This document shows, piece by piece, positions 1-9,610 of a DNA stretch of 64,000 nt; the first letter of the stretch is position 1, and each line of letters opens with the position of its first letter. The DNA lies in contig NZ_JAHBBE010000003.1 of the NCBI RefSeq assembly GCF_019331805.1, positions 1 through 64,000 of the forward strand, read 5' to 3'. This DNA is from Bifidobacterium pongonis. Its GTDB lineage: Bacteria > Actinomycetota > Actinomycetes > Actinomycetales > Bifidobacteriaceae. The position numbers and the translations under genes were made by a program. The notes below the pieces were generated by a model. It was not told the origin of the DNA, did not search any database, and saw only the letters and a list, made by a program, of their open reading frames with translations.

Positions 1-72
1 GCGAACGAATGGTCGAACCGCCGCTACCTGGACATGTCCCGGCTCGATGACAACCTCGTGGAAGCGAACTGA
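1..72 (+). CDS. 3' end of a gene cut by the window start, function unknown
   Basis: An open frame enters from the left edge and stops at a TGA at 70-72, leaving 23 residues that end LDDNLVEAN. The tail is polar and has no recognisable motif. It could be the end of a transposase or of a defence gene, but nothing in the visible part decides this. The composition is like the high-G+C neighbours, unlike the A+T-rich stretch that follows at about 100-340. Confidence 0.4.
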   Translation, partial: ANEWSNRRYLDMSRLDDNLVEAN

Positions 73-245
73 TCATCGCGCCATGGACGGCCATGATCCA
101 AAGTGCGCAACTTTTCGGGCACTACCTCTTTCTCGTTTGAAGAGAGTAATTTTTGCGTTTGTTTTGTCATGCGCGCAACGTGAATCGTCACGAAAATGTT
201 GACAACACTGATTACTGATGGTACCGCTATTCCCCATATGTCCAT
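24..245 (-). CDS. Small single-span membrane protein, possibly truncated
   Basis: The ATG at 245 is preceded by AAGGGA at a good distance. The 73-residue product begins with one hydrophobic segment (about residues 5-23, IAVPSVISVVNIFVTIHVA) followed by a charged Lys/Gln/Glu-rich stretch to about residue 48. The last 25 residues (Arg/Ser/Asp-rich) run antisense into the partial gene at 1-72 and look like read-through past a junction. The natural protein may therefore have been longer and lost its 3' end. It lies downstream of, and on the same strand as, the restriction operon. No function can be assigned. Confidence 0.4.
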   Translation of the reverse strand: MDIWGIAVPSVISVVNIFVTIHVARMTKQTQKLLSSNEKEVVPEKLRTLDHGRPWRDDQFASTRLSSSRDMSR

Positions 246-337
246 TGCATTATTCCCTTGGGATGTGTCTGGCTACGTTAAACGCCACTTGATTGGTAGT
301 CATTGATAATTGAAGGTCTGCTAGCTAATTCTTCTCG

Positions 338-3300
338 TCATTGCAATGCCTTCACTTCGTCGAGCAGGGTTTGATAGGTGGTGGCTTGTTCGTAGTGGGC
401 TCCGTCAGCGAGATTCAGCTCGTTGAACAGTCGTTTTGCACAGGCGATTTTGCTGTCTTCGATTCCACGCAGCTCGAAACTATCCAACGTGCCCTTGGTC
501 TCCGCCACAAAGAACAGGTGCTTGAGACCGCTGTCGTCGCGGAAGGCCACGGCCCAGTCGGGGGCGTAGTTGCCTACCGGGGTCGGGATCTGGAAACCGC
601 GGGGAAGTTTCGCGTACACCGCGACTTCCGCCGCGTTATCGAGGTCCTTGGCGAAATCGCTTTCGATCCTGCCATCGGGGAACACCCAGTCCTGCACGCA
701 TTTGGACGCCTGATAGCCTTCGGCCTCATCACGATTGTTGCCGCCCTTGGTGAAGATGCTCGAATCGTATCTGCCTTCGATCCGGTCGTAGCAGATATGG
801 TCAACGACTATGTTCGCTTTCTCCTGGACGATCAGACGGCCGACCCTCGCGATGAACTGCTCTGGATTGTCCCTGAACATGAGGAACCGGTCCGGCCGAA
901 TGCTCTTGAGGATGCGTGCCGCACAACGACGCGTGATGGTCGCGGCCTGTGCGATCTCGCCAAGCAGATCATATTTCACGCCATTGGACGCGTCGACGTC
1001 CAGGTCGCCGGTATGGGAGTCGTTCCTGTGGAAGTGGGTGCGGTCCGCGAGCTCGTCGCGTGAGGCGTTCTCCTTCTGGATGCCACGTGTGACCGTGTAA
1101 GACAGTTTCGATACGGTCAGGTGCCCGTCGATTGCCTTGACGGCATTCTTGACGAGCTCGTCGTCGTTGAAGCTGACGGTGTACGCGTACTTGTGGTTGA
1201 TGCGCTTCCAGAGTTCCTGGAACTCCTTCCTCTGCCAGTTGGCGTTGAGGGGGTTGCCCTGGGACTTGCGTTTCAATGCGTTGCCGATCAGCACCTTGGT
1301 GGTGCCTTCCACCACGCTGTCCAGCACGAGACGGATTGCCGGGACCTTCTTTCGCAAGGGTTCTGGCAGAAGTTCCGCCGCTTCCTCGCCGAAACGCTCT
1401 TCCTTGTACTTGTCGGTCAGCTTGCCGTCGCGGTCGATGAGCCGGTCCACGGTCAGCGCGTACACGATGTCACGCGCCTCGTCCTTGCTGAACGACACGT
1501 CTCCCAAGCCCGCATACTCCGGACCGAGCTTGTCGGCCGGAACGCGTGTCTTGGCGAGAAATGCATCGTTGATGACGATTGGCCGCTCTCGCAGGTCGGT
1601 CTCGATGTCCTTCTGCAGGCTTTCGGCGAACCTTTCGTAGCTTTCCGACGCGATCACGGTCAGCAGGTTCACGTCCAGGAAGTCCGCGTCGTCGAGCACG
1701 TTGCGGTCCTGGCGCACGCCTTCGCGGTTCACGCACAGGCGCAGGCCGCGTCCGACCTCCTGGCGTTTGCCGACCTCGTTGTTCGAATGCTTCAACGTGC
1801 AGATCTGGAACACGTTCGGGTTGTCCCATCCCTCGCGCAGCGCGGAATGGCTGAAGATGAACCTCGTGGGCTCGTCGAAGCTCAACAGTCGTTCCTTGTT
1901 TTTCAGAATCAGGTCGTATGCGCTGATGTCGTCGCTGTCTTCCGACCCGCGTTTGACTTTCGAGTCGATGGAATGACCGTGCTTGTCGATGCTGAAATAT
2001 CCCTTGTGCACGTAACGGCCGTGTGTGGTGCGTAGCCAGTCGAGATAGCCGGACCCGTCGTCGAGACGGTTCTCGACGAAATCATGCACGCAACGGTCGT
2101 ACTCCTGCTCGAACATGTCCGCGTACTCGCCGTTCAACGGCTCGCCGTCATCGTCGTACTGTCGGTATTTCGCGACCTCGTCGATGAAGAACAGGCTCAG
2201 GCATTTGATGCCTTGCGCCCACAGGTGCTCCTCCTTGTGCAGGTGGGAGAGGATGGTCTCGCGGATCTGCACGCGGCGCATGTCTGCCTCGGATCCGTCG
2301 TTCATGATACGGCCCTTGCCGAGCGTCTCGCCGTTCATGAACCGCACGTAGCCGGTCCGGCCCGGCTCCAGGCCGTCGGGCACGATGCCGTCCGGAGCGA
2401 TGCGCCAGCCGTCGCGGTACGCTTCTAGCCCGCCGGACGCGGTGTAGACGTCGTCGCCCTCGTCGAACAGTCCGGACGTGGTCACGACCTTACCGGCCGA
2501 GGACAGCTTCTTGTATTCGATACGGGCCTGCGGCGCCCTGTTTTTGCTGACGATGACGTCCTGCAGATACAGGTAGCCGTCGGTGCCGCGCATGTTGTTC
2601 AGCTCGAAGCCCTTGACCTCGATGCGCTTGACCAGACGCTGGTTGTACGCGTCCAGCGCGTCCAGCGCATACACGAGGTCGTGCTTTATCTTGTGCGTGG
2701 CGGAATAGTTCAGCGTGAACAATGGTTTGAACAGGCGTATGCCCGCCTGCGTGGCCTTGCCGCCCATCTTCTGTGGCTCGTCCAGGATCATGATCGGATG
2801 GCTCGCACTGATCACGTCGATCGGGCGGCGCGAGCCGAAATCGTCACGTTCCGAGAAGATGATTCTCGCGTCCTTGCTGCGCCCGTTCTCCTTCATGGAC
2901 GTGTTGAACGCCTGCATGTTGATGACCATCACCTGGATGTCCGAGGACTGGGCGAACTCGTCCAGCCGGTTCAGATTCGACGAGTCGTAGATGAAGGAGT
3001 GCAGTTTCTTCCCATAGCCCTCGTTGCCGTCGCGGCCGGACGTGTAGAAATAGTCGCCTGTCATGTCCAACGATTTGGCGACGCCCTCGCGGATGGCGAT
3101 GGACGGGACCACGATGATGAACTTCGACCAGCCGTAACGGCGGTTCAATTCGAACATGGTCTTCGTGTACACGAACGTCTTGCCCGTGCCGGTCTCCATC
3201 TCCACGTCCAGTTCGACGGCACCGGCCGGATCCGTGTACAGCTTCGGGGATTCCGTCAGGTTCTGCCGGCGTTGCACGTTTTTGATGTTGGCGAGCAGCC

Positions 3301-3562
3301 TTTCGCCGTCCAGCAGCAGATCCGCGTTGCGGTAGCCCGTGTCGTCATCCGCATCGAAATGGCCGAGCATCTCCTGCACCGGCCTCAACTCGGGGATATC
3401 GAAAGCGTCCTGAGCGGGATTGAGCACTTGGGATGCGGGCTTACGGATACCGGTGTCGCGGATATAGGAGACGCCATCCTGCAGCGGCTGGCCGTCGAAC
3501 ACGTCGCATACCGCGTCCGCAGCATCGGTCTGGTACTGGTATTGCGAGAATTTGAATTGCAT
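338..3562 (-). CDS. res: Type III-like restriction enzyme subunit (Res): superfamily 2 helicase-nuclease
   Basis: This 1074-residue protein has the layout of type III Res subunits, which translocate on DNA with ATP and cut it in complex with Mod. Walker A (METGTGKTFVY) lies near residue 122 and the DEAD-like Walker B (ILDEPQKM) near 261. The helicase C-terminal lobe follows with NEVGKRQEVGRGLRL. The C-terminus has a PD-(D/E)XK nuclease pattern: PDWAV near residue 1002 and AETKG near 1019. The ATG at 3562 has a GAGGT site and begins 9 bases after the mod stop codon, so it is the last gene of the four-gene operon. All key motifs look intact, so it is probably active. Confidence 0.9.
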   Translation of the reverse strand: MQFKFSQYQYQTDAADAVCDVFDGQPLQDGVSYIRDTGIRKPASQVLNPAQDAFDIPELRPVQEMLGHFDADDDTGYRNADLLLDGERLLANIKNVQRRQNLTESPKLYTDPAGAVELDVEMETGTGKTFVYTKTMFELNRRYGWSKFIIVVPSIAIREGVAKSLDMTGDYFYTSGRDGNEGYGKKLHSFIYDSSNLNRLDEFAQSSDIQVMVINMQAFNTSMKENGRSKDARIIFSERDDFGSRRPIDVISASHPIMILDEPQKMGGKATQAGIRLFKPLFTLNYSATHKIKHDLVYALDALDAYNQRLVKRIEVKGFELNNMRGTDGYLYLQDVIVSKNRAPQARIEYKKLSSAGKVVTTSGLFDEGDDVYTASGGLEAYRDGWRIAPDGIVPDGLEPGRTGYVRFMNGETLGKGRIMNDGSEADMRRVQIRETILSHLHKEEHLWAQGIKCLSLFFIDEVAKYRQYDDDGEPLNGEYADMFEQEYDRCVHDFVENRLDDGSGYLDWLRTTHGRYVHKGYFSIDKHGHSIDSKVKRGSEDSDDISAYDLILKNKERLLSFDEPTRFIFSHSALREGWDNPNVFQICTLKHSNNEVGKRQEVGRGLRLCVNREGVRQDRNVLDDADFLDVNLLTVIASESYERFAESLQKDIETDLRERPIVINDAFLAKTRVPADKLGPEYAGLGDVSFSKDEARDIVYALTVDRLIDRDGKLTDKYKEERFGEEAAELLPEPLRKKVPAIRLVLDSVVEGTTKVLIGNALKRKSQGNPLNANWQRKEFQELWKRINHKYAYTVSFNDDELVKNAVKAIDGHLTVSKLSYTVTRGIQKENASRDELADRTHFHRNDSHTGDLDVDASNGVKYDLLGEIAQAATITRRCAARILKSIRPDRFLMFRDNPEQFIARVGRLIVQEKANIVVDHICYDRIEGRYDSSIFTKGGNNRDEAEGYQASKCVQDWVFPDGRIESDFAKDLDNAAEVAVYAKLPRGFQIPTPVGNYAPDWAVAFRDDSGLKHLFFVAETKGTLDSFELRGIEDSKIACAKRLFNELNLADGAHYEQATTYQTLLDEVKALQ

Positions 3563-3571
3563 TCGGTGACC

Positions 3572-5485
3572 TCAGATGATGCGGATCTGCGTGGCGCCGG
3601 TCTTCTCGTCGGCGGACTGCTTGAAGATCTCGGTGAAGTTCGTACGCGCAGCACTGTTCAGGAAACCGTTCTCGGAGACCAGCACATAGGACGGACGCGG
3701 CCTGAATGCCGCCATCGCGCGGACCAGCGATTCGGGGATGCTGTCCTCGAAGCATGCGAGCAGCTGGCCGTCGTTTACGCTGTACACGGTGTGGCCGTCG
3801 AACTCGCCTCCCGACAGGACGTCGATCTTCGAGCTGTACGGCAACTGGAACTTCGGCAGCGCCTCGAACAGCAGATCCAGATCGGAACGGTCCATTTTCG
3901 TGATGTCCACGTCGTCGTCGATGTCCTTCTGGGAATACTCGTCGACGAGCTTGCGCCTGTCCTCGTAATTCGAATCATCCACACGAAGCACGCGAAAACC
4001 GATATCCGGCACCTTCCTGGAAGTGTTGTCAAGCGCCAGTTGCGCGTTCTCAGCTTCGATATTGGACTTGATCTTCTCGCCGGCACGGCGGATGCGCTCC
4101 TCGCCAATCTCGCAGATAGTCAGATTTTCGCTTTTATTAGCCGCTTCTGGTATCTGAACAAGAATAAAACGTCGACTGAATCCATCCTCAGAATTACACA
4201 ACATGGTTGAATGTGCTGTTGTGCCAGAACCACTGAAAAAATCTAAAATAATATCATCATTATTGGAGATCCAAGAAATGATTCTTGATATTATTGCAGT
4301 GCTTTTCTCAGTATCGAAATCATTTGTTTCATTTCCGGAAAGAGTGAGATCCATCCAGTTGTCGCTTAGAAGTTTTCCGTTGCTTGGTGGAACATAATAC
4401 TGAACTGTCCCATCCTCATTTTTGCGAACAAAATTGATTTTTTCACTGGTGGATGCTAAATGATTGAGATAATATTCGTCTAAACTTATGCTGTTTATTT
4501 TTGAGTATTGTAAATATCTTTCGTAATTATTCTTGGCTTCCATTCCACGATCTTTAGACCAGCGCCATTGACCGGTTTCTGGTTTTACCCCAAAGATCTC
4601 ATATCGCATCGTCGGACGGTCTGTTCCTCGCCAGAATGTGTCCCACTTTCCAGGTTTTCCATCATGTTGGAGCATAAGTTTAGGAATTCTGGTAATTACA
4701 TTTTTTGAATACATTAGAATGTATTCATGGCCTTGGGACAAGGCGCTAACATCTTCAAATTGTGCTTGAACATTTTTAATGCCACGACGAACAGCTATGA
4801 TATTGCGACGATTCACTTCTCCGAACACTTCATTGCAGATGGTAATCATGTTCGTGATTTCATTAGAATCAATGCTGATGAAGATGAAGCCATCAGTTGC
4901 CAGCAAATCTTTTGCAAGCAGCAATCTCGGATAAATCATGGAACACCAGTCGGAGTGGAAGCGACCGTTGCTCTCCGGATTGGCGACGAGTTGGCCACCT
5001 TCGTCGTTGTAATCGCCGCTTTCAGATTTGTCAGCGGCGATGGTTTTGCCGAAGTTGTCTTTGTAGATGAAATCGTGGCCCGTGTTGTACGGCGGGTCGA
5101 TGTAGATGAGCTTGACTTTGCCGGCGTAGTTCTCGCGCAGGAGCTTCAACGCGTCGAGGTTGTCTCCCTCGATGTACAGGTTCCTGGTGGTGTCCCAGTC
5201 CTTGCTGCGTTCCTTGACGGGTCGCAGGGTCTTGGCGATGGGTTCGCGGGCGAGGCGTTTCGCCTCGCGTTTGCCGGGCCAAGTGAACTGGTAGCGTTCC
5301 CGGTTGCCTTCCGCCACATCACCAAGTCGCTCTTTCAGCGCGTCGAAGTCCACCGCACGTTCGGTTCTGCCGGTCTTCGGGTCAGTGATCTCGGTGGCCA
5401 CGTCTGGGAACAGGACGAGCAGCCTATCCACGTTCTCCTTGGTCAAATCCGGTGTGATGCCGTGGATTTTCTCGATGTCACTCAC
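3572..5485 (-). CDS. mod: Type III-like site-specific DNA (adenine) methyltransferase (Mod)
   Basis: This 637-residue beta-class amino-methyltransferase carries the catalytic DPPY (IYIDPPYNTGHDFIY, near residue 130) before the SAM-binding FSGSGTT (near residue 416). That is the motif order of type III Mod proteins. I start it at GTG 5485, which has AAGGAGAAACACT in front and overlaps the preceding gene's stop as GTGA. The frame stays open 90 codons further upstream, but that part overlaps DUF4391 and is Arg-rich noise. The middle of the gene (about 4120-4960) is strikingly A+T-rich compared with both ends and covers the expected target-recognition domain, suggesting a swapped specificity module. 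Mod would methylate the target and guide Res. Confidence 0.92.
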   Translation of the reverse strand: MSDIEKIHGITPDLTKENVDRLLVLFPDVATEITDPKTGRTERAVDFDALKERLGDVAEGNRERYQFTWPGKREAKRLAREPIAKTLRPVKERSKDWDTTRNLYIEGDNLDALKLLRENYAGKVKLIYIDPPYNTGHDFIYKDNFGKTIAADKSESGDYNDEGGQLVANPESNGRFHSDWCSMIYPRLLLAKDLLATDGFIFISIDSNEITNMITICNEVFGEVNRRNIIAVRRGIKNVQAQFEDVSALSQGHEYILMYSKNVITRIPKLMLQHDGKPGKWDTFWRGTDRPTMRYEIFGVKPETGQWRWSKDRGMEAKNNYERYLQYSKINSISLDEYYLNHLASTSEKINFVRKNEDGTVQYYVPPSNGKLLSDNWMDLTLSGNETNDFDTEKSTAIISRIISWISNNDDIILDFFSGSGTTAHSTMLCNSEDGFSRRFILVQIPEAANKSENLTICEIGEERIRRAGEKIKSNIEAENAQLALDNTSRKVPDIGFRVLRVDDSNYEDRRKLVDEYSQKDIDDDVDITKMDRSDLDLLFEALPKFQLPYSSKIDVLSGGEFDGHTVYSVNDGQLLACFEDSIPESLVRAMAAFRPRPSYVLVSENGFLNSAARTNFTEIFKQSADEKTGATQIRII

Positions 5486-6198
5486 AGTGTTTCTCCTTGT
5501 TGTTCCTGTTCGAGCTCGTGCCGCTTGGCCTGCAGATCGTCCCATAGCCTGTTCCGCTGGCCTATCTGGACGGCCTTGGCGTGGCGTCGTTCCAGCTGGT
5601 CTATTTCTTTGATAAGTCTCATTATGCGCGTGCGGGACACGATGCGTCGGTCGACGCGCGTCGGATCCGACGCGCTGAGGATGGTCTCCGCACACAACGA
5701 CTCCCATACGGTGTCCAGATTGGTTCCGCTCAGACGAATGAGTGCGGATTCGCATTCCACCGGTTCTCCCATATGAACCGAGCCCTCCATGAGCCTTTCG
5801 GCCACGTTCGCGTTGCGAAACACCGCGAATCTTGTCATGCTGCCATTCACGCAGATGAACAGGATACGCGACCTGTGATGGGTCAGTTCATCACGGGTGC
5901 GGGCGATGTGCTCCATGACCTCCAGCGGCGGATGTTCTGTGGATTGCTCTAGGCCAATCACGTTGATTTCGTTGGTGAACGGTCCTGCCGGTATGCCGGT
6001 CTCCTGCTCGCGGATTACGGCGAGCATGGTGATTGAGTCGATGTCCTCGATGAAATGCTGCCGTAAGCGTTTGCCTACTTTGGTGTTCGTATAGAAGCGT
6101 TCTTTGGCGAGCCGTCCCCTCGGATGCATGACCGCGGTGGTGCTGGGCAGTCCCAACGTGAGTGCGGTCACAGGTCCGCATGATTCGATGCCGCTCAT
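5482..6198 (-). CDS. DUF4391 domain protein, accessory gene of the restriction operon
   Basis: This 238-residue protein resembles the DUF4391 family, small proteins of unknown function often found beside type III-like methylases and helicases (family knowledge). It has no transmembrane segment or signal peptide. The last 70 residues are rich in Arg, Glu and Gln (IMRLIKEIDQLERRHAKA) and are likely a coiled coil, suggesting a role as a bridge or scaffold. Its ATG overlaps the helicase stop as ATGA and its stop overlaps the mod GTG, so it should be made in step with both. No catalytic motif is obvious. Confidence 0.75.
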   Translation of the reverse strand: MSGIESCGPVTALTLGLPSTTAVMHPRGRLAKERFYTNTKVGKRLRQHFIEDIDSITMLAVIREQETGIPAGPFTNEINVIGLEQSTEHPPLEVMEHIARTRDELTHHRSRILFICVNGSMTRFAVFRNANVAERLMEGSVHMGEPVECESALIRLSGTNLDTVWESLCAETILSASDPTRVDRRIVSRTRIMRLIKEIDQLERRHAKAVQIGQRNRLWDDLQAKRHELEQEQQGETL

Positions 6199-9100
6199 GA
6201 CTTACCTTCCGCTGCAGGACGGATGACGAGGAAACAAACTAGTTCGAAATCGTCGAGCCCCTTCATATTCTCGTCAAGGAAATTCCCCATGGATCCGGTG
6301 AAGAAACTGTCGGCCGCAGTCGCATCATCCTGGTCCAGGATGCTTCTGACCGCATCGCGTAGCAAGTCGGAAGCGTGGCGCATGTCTCTGCCGTCATGGG
6401 TGAACCGATTGTATGCGCGGCATAGGCGCGGATCATATGTATCCTTGCCTTTGCACAGCTTGCGCATCACGTCGAGACAGTCCTTGGCATTCAGATGCCC
6501 GTGCAGGATCCTTCCGTCGTTGCCGACATGCACGAGATAATAGGGGTGGATCGGGTTGCGGCCCACGGCCTTCACGTCCTTGCTCGTGTTGCGCAGCACG
6601 AACAGGATGCCAGGCTCGTTGCCCTCGACCACAGCGTTGATGCCCGTAGGTGTGCGCTCGATGTCGGGGTTGTCGCGATGATAGCCGACCAGATCCATGC
6701 GGAACTCATTGAGACCGAGGTCGGTGATGCTGACGCCGCCGTCCACATCTTCAAGATCAAGTATCTCGTCCTGCATCTGCCTGAGCTGACGTTCCCTGTA
6801 CTCCAAATCTCCCTTCTCGTCGGGATTGATGTAGTCATCGTCGCCGGTGGAAGCCATCACAGCGACCTTCATGCGTGCCTCGACTCTGTCTTTGAGCTTG
6901 AGATATTTGTCGAGATCCACGTCGGGCCAGTAGTTGACCAGTTGGATACGTTTGTTCGTCGAGCCGATACGATCGATGCGGCCAAAACGCTGGATGATAC
7001 GCACAGGATTCCAATGGATGTCGTAGTTGACCATCATGTCGCAGTCCTGCAGATTCTGCCCTTCGGAGATACAGTCCGTGGCGATCAGAATGTCGATGTC
7101 TGTGTCTTTCAACCGGGGCACAGTTATATCGCGTTCCTTTGAAATAGGGGAGAAGCATGCCAGGATGTCGGACATGCGACCGCCTACCTTCTTAACCGTG
7201 CATCGTCCCGGATTCGTGCCGGTCACTTCCGCGGTATTCAATCCCAGCATGCCGGCGTATTTGCTGACGTGCTCGTACAGGTAGTCGGCGGTGTCTGCGA
7301 ATGCGGTGAAGATAAGAATCTTGTGGTTGCCGGGGTTGATGGGCTGGTTCTGCTTGTCGCTGATGGTCCGGTACAGACGCTGCAGCTTCGCATCGTGCGC
7401 CGCGTCGATGCCGGAGATCATATCCAGCAGACGATGAATGACGTCCATGTCGCGGTGGATGCACTCGTGCCAGGAACGCCAATCCATGTCGGACAGCAGG
7501 AATCTGGTCTTGCCTTTGGTAGCGAACTCGTCCGGATCCATACTCTCCGTATCATCCTGGTCTAGGTCGAATCCGTCGTCGAAACGATCAATATCAATTT
7601 GCTCAAGCACGCCGGTGTCGTAATGCTTGGCATGGTATTCCTCATACGAGTCGATCGTGCCGACCGTATCCGACATGTAGCCGAACACACGATCCAACGT
7701 CATGCGGAACGAGTGGACGCTGCTCTCGAAACGTTTGAGCAGGTTCGTGGCCATGAGCTTACGCACACCCGTTTCTCGGCCCCGGATGGTCAGGCCTTCG
7801 ATTTTGTCATCGTCGAAGTACTTGCTCATGCGCGATTCGAGCACGAACTCGGACGGGGTGTACAACGCGAGGGTGAGCCTTTCCAACTCGTCATAGATCT
7901 CGTCGTAAGACACGCAGTCGCTTTCCATGGACAGCGCCGGGCGGATGGTCTGAGGGCGGAGACGTTCAGGGAAGCCGCCGATCGCATCCATATCGTAATG
8001 GTTACGGATATGGCGGCGGCTGCGCGCGACGGTGACCTGATCGAGGATACGGAAGAAATCGAAGTCGAGCATGTCCATCAGACGTTTGGTGTTGCGTTCC
8101 TCCGGTTCGAGTTTCGACCAGACACCATAAGCCTTCTGCGCGTTGCGGAACACCATATCGATATTGGTGGAAAGCCCGAGCTTCCTGGACCATTCATCGC
8201 CTTTGTCGCCGTAGGCCAGTTCGAGCTGGTTCTGCAGATCGCGGAAACGATTGTTCACCGGGGTGGCGGAGAGCATAAGCACCTTTGTAGGCACGCCGGA
8301 ATGGATGACCTTGTTGAGGAGCTTCTGGTATCGGTTTTCTTTGTCGTCGGCCTTGGCGGCGCTGTCTGCGCCATTGCGGAAGTTGTGCGACTCATCGATG
8401 ACGACGAGATCATAGTTGCCCCAGTTGATCCGTTCAATTGGGATGTTCATAATCGTATCGCCCCGCGTGCGGCTCAGATCCGTATGGAACAGCACATCGT
8501 AACGCAGATGGTCGCCGGCGATTGGATTGTTCGTTGCGTTCGACCGGTACGTGACCCAGTTGTCCTTGAGCTTCTTCGGGCACAGAACAAGTACGTTGCG
8601 GTTGCGGGCCTCGAAGTACTTGACCACGGCCAGTGCGGTGAACGTCTTGCCCAAACCGACCGAATCGGCCAAGATGCAGCCGTTGTATGTTTCGAGCTTG
8701 TTGATGATTGCGAGGGCCGCGTCCTTCTGGAAGTCGTACAGCTTGTTCCAGATCAGGCTTTCATGGAAACCGGTGCCTTCCTTCGGTAGCACATCCTCGG
8801 AGATGTCATCAAGGAACTCGCTAAAGATACGGTACAGGGCCATGTAGTAGACGAGTTCGGGCGGGTTTTCTTGGTACATGCGCTCGATGCCGTCGATGAC
8901 CTTGTCGGTCACGTCATGCAAGTCTCCGCTGTTCCATGCCTCATTGATTTTGTCCAGAAATCCCTCCGCCATGAAGTCTTCCATCTTGGCGACGCCTTGG
9001 TATGAGGCGGCGTGTCGGCTCACGCCCAGCTGTGTAGTCGTGAACTCGTTGAACGGCATGTACGCGGTTTTCTCATCGTCATGTTCCACGATGAGGGATG

Positions 9101-9482
9101 GAGTGATGTCCGACCCCTCATCGAACGACATGAACCGTGCCTTCTTACGGCGGATCCAATCGGCGCATTCCGTGGCGATGGCCTTCTGCGTGAGCTCGTT
9201 GCGTAGGCGAATTTCCAACGGAGTGCCGTACAGGTTCTGTTCGCGTTCCAGGCGAGGGATGTAGAACTCGCGTTGCTCCTTCGGGGTGGCATCCTCGGTG
9301 AACGTCTTCGACGTGTAAATGAAACGGAATGAGCCTGCGCTCTCCAATTGCTCGCGCAACTCCCTATACGCGTACATCGAGAACGATGCCGCCGCGATGG
9401 ATATCCTGTCGCCTTCGCGTATCGTACGGACAAGGTCATCCTTGACCAGCGAGGTCCTGTTATCAATAAAGCCCTGAGTCAC
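6195..9482 (-). CDS. SNF2-type superfamily 2 helicase with degenerate phospholipase-D-like N-terminal domain
   Basis: The product has 1095 residues. The first 180 or so resemble the PLD-like domain found at the front of such helicases, but I see no HxK(x4)D motif, so nuclease activity is doubtful. The helicase core is complete: Walker A (SVGLGKTFTAL, near residue 274), DESH (VVIDESHNF, near 364), MLSATPVNNRFRDL (near 405) and the C-terminal lobe with EGQNLQ and QRFGRIDRIG (near 835). It opens the four-gene operon, starting at GTG 9482 with no strong Shine-Dalgarno site. A TAGAAT hexamer ends 7 bases before the GTG, which fits a leaderless message. It probably works as a DNA translocase for the methylase and nuclease encoded behind it. 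Confidence 0.88.
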   Translation of the reverse strand: MTQGFIDNRTSLVKDDLVRTIREGDRISIAAASFSMYAYRELREQLESAGSFRFIYTSKTFTEDATPKEQREFYIPRLEREQNLYGTPLEIRLRNELTQKAIATECADWIRRKKARFMSFDEGSDITPSLIVEHDDEKTAYMPFNEFTTTQLGVSRHAASYQGVAKMEDFMAEGFLDKINEAWNSGDLHDVTDKVIDGIERMYQENPPELVYYMALYRIFSEFLDDISEDVLPKEGTGFHESLIWNKLYDFQKDAALAIINKLETYNGCILADSVGLGKTFTALAVVKYFEARNRNVLVLCPKKLKDNWVTYRSNATNNPIAGDHLRYDVLFHTDLSRTRGDTIMNIPIERINWGNYDLVVIDESHNFRNGADSAAKADDKENRYQKLLNKVIHSGVPTKVLMLSATPVNNRFRDLQNQLELAYGDKGDEWSRKLGLSTNIDMVFRNAQKAYGVWSKLEPEERNTKRLMDMLDFDFFRILDQVTVARSRRHIRNHYDMDAIGGFPERLRPQTIRPALSMESDCVSYDEIYDELERLTLALYTPSEFVLESRMSKYFDDDKIEGLTIRGRETGVRKLMATNLLKRFESSVHSFRMTLDRVFGYMSDTVGTIDSYEEYHAKHYDTGVLEQIDIDRFDDGFDLDQDDTESMDPDEFATKGKTRFLLSDMDWRSWHECIHRDMDVIHRLLDMISGIDAAHDAKLQRLYRTISDKQNQPINPGNHKILIFTAFADTADYLYEHVSKYAGMLGLNTAEVTGTNPGRCTVKKVGGRMSDILACFSPISKERDITVPRLKDTDIDILIATDCISEGQNLQDCDMMVNYDIHWNPVRIIQRFGRIDRIGSTNKRIQLVNYWPDVDLDKYLKLKDRVEARMKVAVMASTGDDDYINPDEKGDLEYRERQLRQMQDEILDLEDVDGGVSITDLGLNEFRMDLVGYHRDNPDIERTPTGINAVVEGNEPGILFVLRNTSKDVKAVGRNPIHPYYLVHVGNDGRILHGHLNAKDCLDVMRKLCKGKDTYDPRLCRAYNRFTHDGRDMRHASDLLRDAVRSILDQDDATAADSFFTGSMGNFLDENMKGLDDFELVCFLVIRPAAEGKS

Positions 9483-9495
9483 AGCGCCTATTCTA
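9480..9495 (-). promoter_or_regulatory. Candidate leaderless promoter of the restriction operon
   Basis: On the minus strand TAGAAT (9490-9495) lies 7 bases before the GTG start at 9482. There is no good Shine-Dalgarno site in between. This is the spacing expected if transcription begins at or next to the start codon. The -35 region is poor. Confidence 0.35.
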
Positions 9496-9610
9496 GTGGA
9501 GGAGGGGCCAAGGGGCAGTAGCGACGCCTTAACATTTGTCAGGGTATTGCATCGTGTGAGTATATACGATTGTTCATGAGTGAGTAATCAGAGCGAAGAG
9601 GAAGACCAAA

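Noticed and set aside
5486-5755. A longer mod gene starting at 5755
   Set aside because: The added 90 residues overlap the DUF4391 gene, look like noise, and GTG 5485 has a good ribosome site.
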